A stretch of 64,000 nt of DNA, taken from assembly GCF_028389875.1 (NCBI RefSeq), contig NW_026907702.1, positions 365,860 through 429,859 on the forward strand, written 5' to 3'. The stretch comes from Rhea pennata. Its lineage: Eukaryota > Chordata > Aves > Rheiformes > Rheidae. Made by a program: the position numbers and the translations under genes. Positions 48,201-59,381 of the stretch are shown here, one piece after another. How positions within the stretch are numbered: position 1 is the first letter of the stretch; every line of letters starts with the position of its first letter. The notes below the pieces were generated by a model. The model was not told the DNA's origin. It searched no databases and saw only the letters and a program-made list of their open reading frames with translations.

Positions 48201-51200
48201 AAAGCAGACATGCGGCGAGCCCTTTCCCCTTAACAACAGTGGTTGCCAGCAACATGCTGCGGCAAGTTTCTCTTCACCAGCACAGATTTTACCCCGCAAG
48301 AAATGAAGTTGATGCTTACCTTGACGAAGCAGAAATAGTGCCCTGCACGACCGCTGGCACCTCTGTGCACCAGCACGGCGTACAAGGCGTAGCAGACTGG
48401 CTCTCCAGCTGACTCAGACATGTACGCTCGAAGGTCCAAATACTCTGGATAGTTCACGTCCTGAAGACAGAGCAAGGGCATTCTAAACTCATCTGGGAAC
48501 ACTTGACGGAAGAGCCGGAGAAAAGCACCTCTAAGAACATGGGCTGCGAGTTTAGACAGACGTTGTTGGGTTCCTCAGAAATCGGTCTTCCCTGGCACAA
48601 CATTCGGTCCTTTCAGTTGCAGAGAACTAGCTGCTCAGGGCAAAACCAGCTCTTCAAGAGCAGGGCAAACGCTCATCGTCACATGGGAACTTTGCTGCTG
48701 CCGGAAGGAGAAAGAGGAAGACCTGCTTCTTGGGCTGATTTTTCCTCAACATCTTCCGTCGCTACAGTTACAGTCGGCAGACATTAACCACCTTTAAAGC
48801 AGTGTTCTGCCTTGGGAAATCGCCCTTCCCAAGAAAACATTATTACAGCTGCACAGATACCTTGCTAATCTTCCCACCAGTGAAATCGGCAAATCTTTTC
48901 AGGGCTATGGTGAGAACGTTGGAAGAGCGATGAACTGTAAACCTCTTGGACGCAGCAACCGTCTTCTCACACCTTCAAAGAAAGCACAGGCAATTGTTTC
49001 AAGGCATCTTCACACCTTCCCCCTCACGCCAAAGCTCAAACAGCTTTCCACGCTCATCCGAGCAGAATGACGTTTCCTTGTCTAAGGTGGTGCTTCTTCT
49101 CTTCAAGACACACACTGCATTTCAGCCGTGCTCGTGCAGCAAACCTACTAGGATGGACGAGGGCAGCTCGATACACATTGGGAACGTTGTCTTCTGGTAG
49201 CCAAACAAATGCCTGAGCACCTATCTTTGCTGTGCCCAAAAGTAAGCCTCGCCAGCAACTCAAAAGGCAGCAGGAGCGTAACTCTCTCGCCAGAGCGCAG
49301 TTCCCGAAGGCAACGCAAGGCTGCTGTTGCCTGGTAGGCAGAAGTGGCTGTTTCCAACTCGGGGCCTGGCTCCCCTCTTTCTGCTGGAATGCCAACAGTG
49401 AAAGAGAGCTGGAGAAAGGGAGCCTCAGTCCTCCGGACCAGGAACGGCAAAGCGCTTCCCAGTCGGATCAGTTCTCAGCATCACAAATACAAGATGCCAA
49501 CAGTCACCTGAAAAGAGACTGAGCCGTCTGAAATCCTTGGAAACCAACCGCTAAATTTGCTCCGTGGCTCGCTCAAAGGCAGGACATACACGGTAATGCT
49601 CTCTGACATAGCCTCCTTCCCAATTCTGAGGTCAAAATACAAGGCAGAGAGTTCCAAACCCATCCACAGAATGCCTGGCTGCAGTTTTTGCCATTCAACA
49701 ACTGCGCAAGCTGTCCTGCTAGCGAGCCAGCAGAGCTTGCTCACGTTCATTATCAGGCAGCCAGCTGAGAGTCACCTAGGCCCCCAGCTGCCTTCCACAG
49801 GGAACACCAGGGCCTTCTGGAAGCTGTTGTCGCCTCCCACCCCAAATCCCTCTGCGCAGCTCCTTCCTGCTTGAGCTCACTGCTACACAGAGGACACGGC
49901 TTTTAACTCCTGGCCGTCGGGATAGGTCCGTGCGCAGCTTCACAGTTAGAAAGGCTGACCACCGCCAGGGAAAACAACACTGAAAGCTACAAAAAACATG
50001 AAAAAGCTAAAGCTGCCTCTCGTGCTCTCCTTTGTCTTTCTCAATTAAGTCCAAGGACAGCTTCTGCTCTGAGACGGACAGCACGTTCAGCCAGTAGCTC
50101 CCACTCCAATGGCGGGAGGAGGAACCTTACTTGCTGCATTTGTAGCAATTCTCACCATCCAGCAGTTCAGGTCTCACAAATTCTTCCAGCGCTCCAGAGA
50201 CCGAGGAGGCTGCCTGGATGAGGAAGAAAGTAGGACACCTCAGCTCCCGCACACTCAAATCCAAACCTGCGACTACGCTTTGGCCGGAGGGCCTCCCTCC
50301 TTCACACGTGGCACACCTACTGCGAAGCAGCAAACACTCTGAAAGCAGGAGGCAGGAGCAGAGCGTGCTGAACACCGACCTTGTTTGAAAATGATTGTAC
50401 TTTGACACAAAGAGCGACCTGCCTGTGGCAGCACACAGCTACGTAACCTGTGGTTTGCCTTTGCACAAACAACAAAAGCAAAACAAATGCCAATCACAAG
50501 TGTAGGAGAGATGCTCATTGCTCTCTCTCCAGCTTAAACCCCACACCCCACACGTACACGGAGACCATTCACGGGGCTTCCAGAGCAGGACCGAGTCCAA
50601 GCCGCTTCCCAGCCACCACCACCACCAAGCCCTTTTGCCGTGAACAGCGGGCATTCCTAAGGGAACTCCGTGGAGCTTAGAAAGCCACAGAAAGCAAGAA
50701 CAAACCCCAAAAGCTCGGCGCCTTCCACCGCCCCTTCTGCCACACTTCTAAAACCTCTCACCGTTATCTCCAAAGGGATATCAAGGAACGCCTCATAGGA
50801 GTCCGAAACTGCTTGGCAGCTCAAGCACGTCACTGCAATTCAAACAGAAGCACCTCACCAACTGCCAAGGAGACTCACTTTGCTCGTTTACATTGCTGGG
50901 ACCCGCTACTTCAGTCACACTGCAAGCTCTTTGTGACAAACGGGCACAAAGGCACAGGCCAGTTCTAAGGACAGTATCAGTTTCAAAACGTACGACAGTA
51001 TCAGTTTCAAAACGTACCTCTGGATCGTAGAAACCCTCCAAATATTTGGTGAATGACCGTGGTGGCTTGCGACGAGCTGTCCAAGCTGGAAACAAATGAG
51101 CAGCAGCACTCAGAAGAGCTGAGGCAGAGACTCAGCTCTTTGTTTAAAGAGCTCGTCTCTTCTACAAAAACCCCGGACAAAGGTTTTCATGTAGGGTAGG

Positions 51201-53001
51201 AAACAAAGGTGCCAGCAGCGCTAGAGAACACTTAAAGGTTAACCGGGTTCTGCTTACTCGGTGCTTCCGCTCAAACAAGCTGTCTGCATAGCAGCCACGG
51301 TGTAACGTAAGAATTCATGAGCATCTTCCTGTCTGCCAAAACAGAAGTGCTCCCCTATCCCTAAGAAATACAAAGAGTACAATGCTTATCTCAGAAGAAG
51401 GGACAGGACAGAAACGCTGCTTTTCTCAAAGCACTCTTCCTGAAAACATTCCACTCGCCAAACCCTTGGCACCCGTGACATAACCCGCTGGAAATTCACA
51501 CCTTGCTACAAAGAATGCCGTCTGAAATGACTTACGTCTAAGGTCACTGAAGACAGCCGTAGGCTCGATGGCACTGGCAGAGCAGAACAGGACCTGGTTA
51601 ACGTGCGTCTCCATTGTGCACAGCATGCAGAAGCCTTGCGCACGACCTGTCCAGAGACAAGGAAGAAAGCACCTCAGTCGAGGGAAAGGTACCGACGTAC
51701 CTGTGGAAAACCTTGAGCAACAACAACCCCAAAGTTCTAAGTGCGGTCTCTGCTCTCCATTCCACGCTCTCGTCTCCAAAGGCGCCAACAGCCCAGCCTG
51801 TGGGCATAAGCATTAACCAGCAAGTCTGTACTAGCACCCATTTCCTGAGCAAACCCCGGAACGACCACTGCCAGGCCCTCTTTTGCAGGCAGCTGCACAG
51901 GAAGAGCCAGACTAGCTCATACGGCTTTCACGGTGCTCTTTGGGAGTCTTACTCTTCTCACGGTTCAACAGCGACTCTGTCAGTTCTCACAGTGCTAGTG
52001 CAGGACGGAAAGCCGGCTGTGAAGGAACACTGAACACGTGGGATGCCCTCCTCCAAAATGTTGTCATCTTCCTACCAGCCAGAAAGCCAGAGGCCAACGA
52101 TTCATCAAGTGCCTTACTTCCCAATGCCCTCGATCATTCGTTCACCTCAGGGACCAAAGAACCACCACCCCCCTGCACGACGTGTGACCACAGGCCATTA
52201 ACTGAACACAAGCACTCCATCAGCTGTCCTGACTGGGATAGCTCAGGATATCCTGCGCTAGTAAAAGCCAGCGCCTACAGGGAAAACAGGACAGCTCAGA
52301 GTTTGCTTCACATAGTCATTCTTCTTCTTTCACCTGCAGAGCTGTCCAGAGGGTCACAAGGAACATGTTCACAAGTACTCACACGACTGGCTGTGTTCCC
52401 CGGAAAGCATGTAATTGGCCAGAGGGGGAGTGTAGGTCAAACACTGCAGAACAGAGCTGAGGAAACACATGTTGCCCAGGTTGTGGAGTCCAGCTCCAAC
52501 ACTTTGCCTTTGCCGCCAAGCCACAGAAATCTTCTCGGGTGGGAAAAGCATCCTTTGTGGCGGAGCGATTCCATCCGTAATGACTGCAAGGAAACGAGAT
52601 TGCAAAAGAGACTGCCGGCCTTCGTTCCTTTTCCTATTCTGTTCCTTTTCCTCATCCTAACCTTAACCCTTCACCTCAGGCCTCCAATTACACACTAACA
52701 AAGGGAACAGCCAAGACCCCCAGATAAGCCAGCAACCCTCTGAGCAGCAGGTCTTTTGCTAGGCAATGCTGTCGTCAACTGTCGCGCACAGCGGAGGGAG
52801 TCGATGGATTCTCAGAAAACTCTCCAGCATCCCCCGCAGCTTGTCAACCCGTAAAGCCTTGCAACACTAGCCACTTGCGGTGCCTTTGGCCAGGCACAAA
52901 ATTAACCTTTACTCTTGAGGTCTTTACTCACAGCAGTAGCTGCTTTCTAGGCCAGATCCTGCAGGTGGTACCGGACCCCAGCTTGCAGAGTGGGACTCCA
53001 T
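45294..53001 (-). CDS. USP42-like protease, copy D, with altered Cys box
   Basis: Exons: 52932-53001, 52383-52583, 51536-51646, 51258-51360, 51018-51085, 50762-50832, 50131-50213, 48861-48972, 48320-48460, 48001-48101, 47423-47639, 46052-46597, 45294-45476. The reading frame is open throughout. The Cys box reads [10 protein letters not shown] instead of [10 protein letters not shown]. The catalytic Cys63 is kept, but the adjacent Thr62 is Met (codon 52,468-52,470) and Asn66 is Ser. Thr before the Cys is strongly conserved in USP enzymes, so activity may be reduced; this is inference. Other changes are Ile to Val in exon 9 and Arg to Cys in exon 10 (GEPVCYALY). Confidence 0.82.
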
Positions 53002-53059
53002 TTTCACCACACGCAGCTCCAGCTGGAAGAGGAATGAATCCAGCAATCCAGCAGGCTCG

Positions 53060-53450
53060 CTCAGCCCGCCTTCGCTTGGGCCAGCGCGACTGCAAGCGCC
53101 GGGGCAGAGAGCGCGCGAGGAGCTGCTGCGCTGCCGCCCTCTCTGCTGCAGAGCGACCCCAGCCCTGCGGGCCATTGTGACGGGGGCACCTCAGCCAATG
53201 AGCAGGCGCCCGCCAGCCCAGTGGGACGGCCCTGCTGTGGTGCAACCAATCGGACCGCAGTGTGTCTGTGACGGGCGTGTGTCGGGGCAGCATGGCCCTG
53301 CCCCCTTTCGGCCCCGCGGCCCCGGCAGAGACGCGCTCAGCCGGCGCCCGGGGCCACCGGGCACCGTCCGCAGCCGGCGGCCGCTGCGCTGACCCCCGCT
53401 CGTGGCGGGGGTGGGGACCGTGCTCCCTCCCCGGGCAGAATAAGCCTGCT
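53060..53450 (-). promoter_or_regulatory. CpG-island promoter of copy D
   Basis: CCAAT boxes at 53,195-53,199 and 53,246-53,250. It has the short promoter variant of copy A at about 53,283 but the exon 2 flank of copy B at about 53,031, so it is a mosaic. Confidence 0.65.
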
Positions 53451-53569
53451 AAGAAAAAAAGGCACGCTGCTGTCACCGCAGCTGTGGGGCAGTTTGGGCC
53501 GCCAGGCCCATGTTGCTGCAAATGGTCTTTCCCCCTCTTCGGCCGTCCGTCACGCTGTCCCAAAGGCTT

Positions 53570-54954
53570 CTAGAGCACAACGGGGTCCTTTTCAAGGAAT
53601 TCTCTCCAGGTCCGGAGGGAAAGCAATCGGTGGATTTTGCACTACTGCTACCAGAGAAACACAGCCCTTCAGTGGCCCTTACGAGCAAGCCTCTGTGAAG
53701 AAAGACACCGGCACTCCAGAAAGCTTCTAAGTCGTTCTGGGAGCCTCTGCACAAGCTCACCTGTCTCCAGGAATTAGCAGAGAAACCTGACACTCCTACG
53801 CATTCGTCATAGAGTGTGTCCTCATCGTTGCGAGCATGCTTTGACCTGCTCTCTCCAGAAGGCTTCCCAGCAACAGGGCTGCTCTCTCCCTTTGCGCGCC
53901 GTGAGCAAACTTAGTGCTGCAGGATTAAAGCATAAGAGAGTCTTCACTGAACTAGTGAAAGCAGCTGATTGACAAGTGCCTAGTGGGGGATGCTTTGCTC
54001 AATTTCTTTGGCAACCTCTGGGCTATGTGCACAGGCGTGTGGCCAAAGCGGCTTGCTTGGGACGGTCTTTTCAGACGGCATTGGGTGGTTCCTCCGTTTC
54101 CTTCCGCAAACGGTACTCCAGCTCAACCTTGTCTCTCTGAGCTGCTCTGAGGGAAGGGTCTGCACCTGGAAGGGCAAAGCAATGCTTCCGGAGCCAGCCA
54201 GCATTTCCTTCCTAACAGAAGACGAGGAAGAGGAAGAGGAAGAAAAGAGGAAGGAGGCTGTTTAAAGGCGCAAAGGCGCATTGTGTGAAGTCTTACTACG
54301 AGCTTCGGAGACTATGGACAAATGCCTGCTTCTAAGCGTGCCAGCTGAACCTGTTAGCCCCCTCGTATTTGTGGCAGTGGGGAGCATAATCTGCCATCTC
54401 TCCAGAAGAGAGATGTTAACAGATTACTGGTGGGAAGGCTCTGCTTTAATTGGATGGAGCTCTGAGGAGAGCGAACGGCCCTCAGAGACACACAGCCCTT
54501 CTTCTTCTAAGCACGTGGTGCTAGCTTCGGCTTGCACAAAGCTGGTCGTGCTAACGCTCACAGTTCTGGCATGGTCGAGCTGTTACTGCGTGGGGCACGC
54601 TGTGAGGGTAGACCAGGTGTTTCCTGGGAGCTCGATAATGGAGACCGTCACTCGGCTGGGGATGTAGTCCAAGTGCTTAGGAGGCAGGAAAGGCAACTCC
54701 CTCCCTCAAGCTGGGGGCTGACCTACTGGAAAGCAGCTCTGCAGGGAGCCTCCTCCTGCCTCCACGTGCCTCCCTGCTCAGACGTGAAGACTGCATTTCA
54801 CAGCTGGACTGTGAAACGGAGCAAAAAAGTCACCATGTCTGTGAACTCTGTCAGTAGGATGTGGGCAAAAGGCCTTCTGGAGCACGAACCTCGTGCCTAA
54901 TGTGACCGTACAGGAAAGCATGCTTTATCAGGCATAACCTGGAAGAAATTGCCT
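53570..54954. other. Unassigned spacer DNA upstream of copy D
   Basis: Same spacer. No supported gene. Confidence 0.5.
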
Positions 54955-55362
54955 TCCCTTGAACACTGCCATTAACTCAGAACACGGAGTGCTACAGCGC
55001 GCGTGCTTTACTCGGTCCAGAGGAAACCGGGAGAGGGTTAGTGTTTCAGGTTGGACTTTGGGGTTCTGGTTAGGGCCTAGTGTTTTGGCCATGGCCTGTG
55101 GGTTGCTGCTTGCCTTTTCGGGGTTTGGGATCGGGGGAGGCTTGAGGGAGGGGTCAGAGCTCTGCTCAGCGTTGCGGGCAAGCGGCTGGGCATGGGCTGC
55201 CTTCTTGGGTCCAGGCGAGGGCTCCGGGCAAGCACCACACGGCTGGGAACTGGGCTGAGGGCTCAGGTGAGGGCTGGGGTGAGAGGCAGGCTAAGGGGCG
55301 CTCGACTTGGGCTCTGGCTGGGCGGTGAGGGTGTGGGGCTGGGTGTTAGGGCAGGGGCTTGG
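54955..55362. repeat. G-rich degenerate block, D|E spacer
   Basis: Same G-rich block with a few substitutions. Confidence 0.45.
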
Positions 55363-55925
55363 GTTGCGAACGAGCAGCAGCGTTGGGGTCGGGGCAGGGC
55401 TTCAGGGCAGTGGTGGGAGTTAGAGCAGGGGCCAAACCCAAGGGCTCTCACCGGCCCCATGCCAGCCGCAAGGCCCTCGCCTGAGGGCCTCTCTCGGCCC
55501 CCAGCTTGGTCGACTCCGCGGGCGCAGCTCGCCGGAGGGCAGGATGCCCGCTGTGTCCTGGCGCGCCTGCCTCCAGCGCCGGCGGGCAGCGCGGGCAGCT
55601 GGTGCGTGGAGCCCGGGGCCGGCGCCAGGCTGTGGGCTGGCGGCTGCCGCTGAGAGGGCGGCGGCGAGCAAGTGCCGTGCCGCCCCGCCAGGCTGCCAAG
55701 CCCACGGGCTGCTGCCGGGCCCCGCCCACCTCCGCGCTGGCTGGCTGAGCGGCAGGCCAGGTGGGGGCAGAGAGCCAATCGGGGCGCGGGAGGGGCGGGG
55801 AGCGCCGTGAGCGACGCGCGGCATGCCCAGTGACCTTCGCTGGCGCTGCTGCCCCGCCCCGCCGCAGCCTCCGGGGCCTCGGGCGGGCCCGGCTAGGCCC
55901 GCGCCCGGGCCGAGCGGTCGCAGAA
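55363..55925. promoter_or_regulatory. Spacer CpG island, D|E
   Basis: Same block and nearly identical to the C|D version, with a private change near 55,632. Confidence 0.5.
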
Positions 55926-57234
55926 CTGCGGAATCGGTGGGGTGGGAAGGGACCTCTGGAGATCATTGAGACCAACGCCCCTGCTCAAGCCGCGTCCCCT
56001 GGAGCATGTTAGACAGGGCTGCATCCAGGCAGGCTTTGAATGGCTCCAGAGAAGGAGACTCCACAACTTCTCTGGGCAACCTGTTGCAGCGCTCTGTCAC
56101 TCTCACGGGGAAGAAATTCCTCCTCACGTTCAGGCGGACCTTCCGGTGCTTCGGTTTGTGCCCATTGCGTCTTGTCCTGTCACCTGGCACAACTGAAAAG
56201 AGTTTGTCCCCGTCCCCTTGACACCCTCCCTTCAGGTACTTAGAGACGTTGGTAAGATCTCCTCTCAGTCGTCTCTTCTCCAGGCTCAACAGGGGCAGCT
56301 CTCGCAGCCGTTCCTCAGGGGGCAGATGCTCCAGCCCCCGACCATCCTCATAGCCCTATGCTGGATGCTCTCTGCAGTAGCTCCACGTCTCTGTTGTACT
56401 GGGGAGCCCAGACCTGGACGCAGTAGTCGAGATGAGGCCTCAGCAGGGCTGAGCAGAGGGGCACGATCACCTCCCTCGACGTGCTGGCAACACTCTTCCT
56501 AAGGCACCCCAGGATACCATTGGCCTTCCTGGCCACAAGGGCACGTTGCTACCTCGTGGTCAGCTTGTCGTCCACCAGCATTCGCAGGTCCTTCCCTGCA
56601 GAGCTGCTTTCGAGCAGGTCAGCCCCCAGCCTGTGCTGGTGCCTGGGGTTATTTCTCCCTAGGTGCAGGACCGTGCACATGCCTTTGTTGAACCTCCTGA
56701 GGTTCCTCTCCGCCCAGCTCTGCGGCCTCTCCAGGTCTCTCTGAACGGCAGCACAGCCCTCAGGTGTATCAGCCACTGCTCCCAGCTTGGTGTCATCGGC
56801 AAACTTGCAGAGCAGGCACTCTGTCCCTTCATCCAGGTCTTGGATGAAGAAGCTGACCAGCACAGGACCCAGTCCTGAGCCCTGGGGGACTCCACTAGCC
56901 ACAGGCCTCCAGCTAGACTCCGCACCACTGATGACGACCCTCTGAGCTCTGCCATTCAGCCAGCTCTCAATCCACCTCACTGTCCACTCGTCTAACCCAC
57001 ACATCCTGCGGGCTTACCCAGGAGGATGTTATGGGAGACAGTGTCAAAAGCCTGGCTGAAGTCAAGGTACGTACTGTCCACTGCTCTCCCCTCCTCTACC
57101 CAGCCAGTCATTCCATCATAGAGGGCTGTCAGATTGGTTAAGCAGGAGTTCCCCTTGGTGAATCCATGCTGACTACTCCTCATCACCTTCTTTTCCTCCA
57201 TATGCCTGGAGATGACATCCAGATGACATCCAGG
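55926..57234 (-). mobile_element. CR1 LINE fragment, D|E spacer
   Basis: Same insertion, with the derived changes near 56,349-56,367 shared with the C|D element. Confidence 0.9.
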
Positions 57235-57531
57235 GCCCCGGCACGGCTGCCTGCTCCAGGGCCGCACACGGTGCCGCCCGGCTCCACTGCCCAGTGCCGG
57301 CCCTGGCGCGGCCTGCCTGCCGCCGCACCCCTGCGCCAGGCCGTGGCACGGCCCCTGTGGCCCCGCTGCGCCCTGCTTGGCTGCAGCCCTTCCCCACGTT
57401 GCTGGCGCTGGCACCTCTGCCTTGGCTGCTGTATCCCTACTACATGATCCTTGGTGGGAACTGTCCGTGTTGTAACTTTTGTATCTGTACTACCTGATAC
57501 TTGGTGAGAATGTTCCTGTTGTAACTTTTGG

Positions 57532-58132
57532 GTGTCTACAACAGTACTGTTGTGTTAAGCGGAATACAAATAACTAACAAGGTCTTGGAAATCTGTGAGA
57601 AAGAACAGCAGTTGGTTACATATAAGTTCTGTGGCTTCCAGCCACAAAATAACCATGAGAAGCAGTCAACCTGAAGGTCAGAAGTTGAAGAGTAATGAAA
57701 TAGCGACCCCCAGAGTCAATGTGGCCCCCGGAATAAGTCTGCACACCTGCGCAGTATCATAGCCCGGTTATGCAACCGGGCCGGAGTTGGGCTAGGCTCC
57801 CTGCACTTGTTGGCCCCAGGTGCCGGGACTCCCACCTACCGCGAATCATCAGAAATACCGGAATTTTTCCAAAGGAGAGGGAGGCTGCTACACAACAGAG
57901 GACCACGTTGCCTCCTCGGGGACGCCCAAAAAGATTGTGCCTGACGACTCTCTCTCTCACCATGCAGACGATCGGGACAAGCATGGGAGTGGTCCTTCTC
58001 GAGATTACCATCAGGTCGGTCTGTTTGTAAGTATTTACTAATAAACTGCTTGCTGCTGAAGAGTGTTTGGGGGTGTGTGTGTGTGTGTATGTGTGTGTGT
58101 GTGTGTGTGTGTGTTTGTGCTGGCTTGCCACA
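57532..58132 (+). mobile_element. LTR-like sequence, D|E
   Basis: Same element, AATAAA at 58,040-58,045. The stem at 57,763-57,780 is perfect. Confidence 0.5.
58073..58117 (+). repeat. (GT)n microsatellite, D|E
   Basis: GT repeat at the same site with one AT interruption, slightly shorter than C|D. Confidence 0.9.
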
Positions 58133-58637
58133 CTAGACGTTTGGCCCCTGGGAATCTAACTGGAACAGCTGCAATGGACGCACATGGCTGTCTTGTCAGG
58201 ACCAGCCGCGTGTGTGTGGCCGTGCACCCCAAAACACCCCCTCATTCTCCACAGGGGCCTCCTGGGATTTCCCTTTACCTTACACAGTTGCCAGGCATCA
58301 TCAGTTCCCCTTAGCCTCGCTTCCACACACCCACCCAGTCCCAGGCAAGCACTAGCAGCTGCTCATCAGCTCTGCTGACGCTCCACCTGCCCGACCAGCA
58401 CAGCCCCTTGCTTCCTGCACTCCCGCTGGGCGCTCCCGCTGCACCCCATTCGGACCTTGGCTACTGCCAGGCACTGTGCGCCAGCGGAATCTCCACCACC
58501 CGTCGGCATTACTGGCACCTGCTATAAAAGGACGCCTACGGGAAAAGAACTGTGAAAAAAAAGCCTTCTTCTCTTGCTGCAATTCCATACAGAAGGCTGA
58601 AGCACCACCAAGCACTGGGTTTGGTTTTGACAGTACT

Positions 58638-58643
58638 TTTATT
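58638..58643 (-). terminator. Poly(A) signal AATAAA, copy E
   Basis: Minus-strand AATAAA about 740 bases past the copy E stop at 59,382. Confidence 0.6.
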
Positions 58644-59381
58644 GTTCTAGTGTTTGAACAATTTTCAAACTTGGATTGGTTAGCGTTGTTTGGAGAATGG
58701 CTACCTGTTGGGGCTGATGGTAAGCTGTGCCCTTGATGGTAAGCTTAGTCAGAGTCTTCAAGGCTGCTGGCCGCAAGCTCTGCATCTGAACGACAAAAGG
58801 AAGCGGGCTCACTCCCTGGCATGACATTCAGCACAAACCCATCTGCTCAGCGGTTTGCTTTCTAGAGAGCAAAGACCTGAGCCTGCCCACAGCTTGACGT
58901 GCACTGGGACTCCGGGCCTGAACCCACCTTGAGGGGGAGGCTTCCAAAAGCCTTCCTGGCAAAGCCACTGTATTTCAGTTGCCTGCTAAGACGCGGGTAC
59001 TGTGCAGAAAGCAGGACGTGGCTACCTGCTTTCCTGGCACATCGTAGACCTTAGGGACGTGACATTTGGTGGTGCTTTTGCCTTCTGTCCTAGTAGCCAC
59101 TCAAAACTGGAAACAAACAAGCATAGCAGCTAACCTTGCGTCTTTCTTTTAATTAAGGCAGAGTATTTGGAAGCCAGGGCATACCGCACAGCCTTCCTCA
59201 CGCAAGCATTTAGAAAGCATTTAAAAGAATATGCTCTGCTCAAATGAAAAGGAATCCCGCACACTTCCTCTGGCCCCTTACCTTGCAGCTCCCCGCGGGA
59301 TGCGATGGAGCTCTATTTCTGGCTGCCAGCTGCACGGGAAGGCTGCCCGTCCCCGTGGAGCTCTTCACTGCCACTGTTCCT

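Larger units (their letters stand above)
44550..58637. repeat. Tandem unit D (about 14.09 kb)
   Basis: Full-length unit with USP42-like copy D and the D|E spacer. The spacer is almost identical to C|D, including shared substitutions in CR1 and the spacer CpG island, which suggests these two were homogenised most recently. Copy D carries two substitutions in the catalytic Cys box. Confidence 0.95.
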
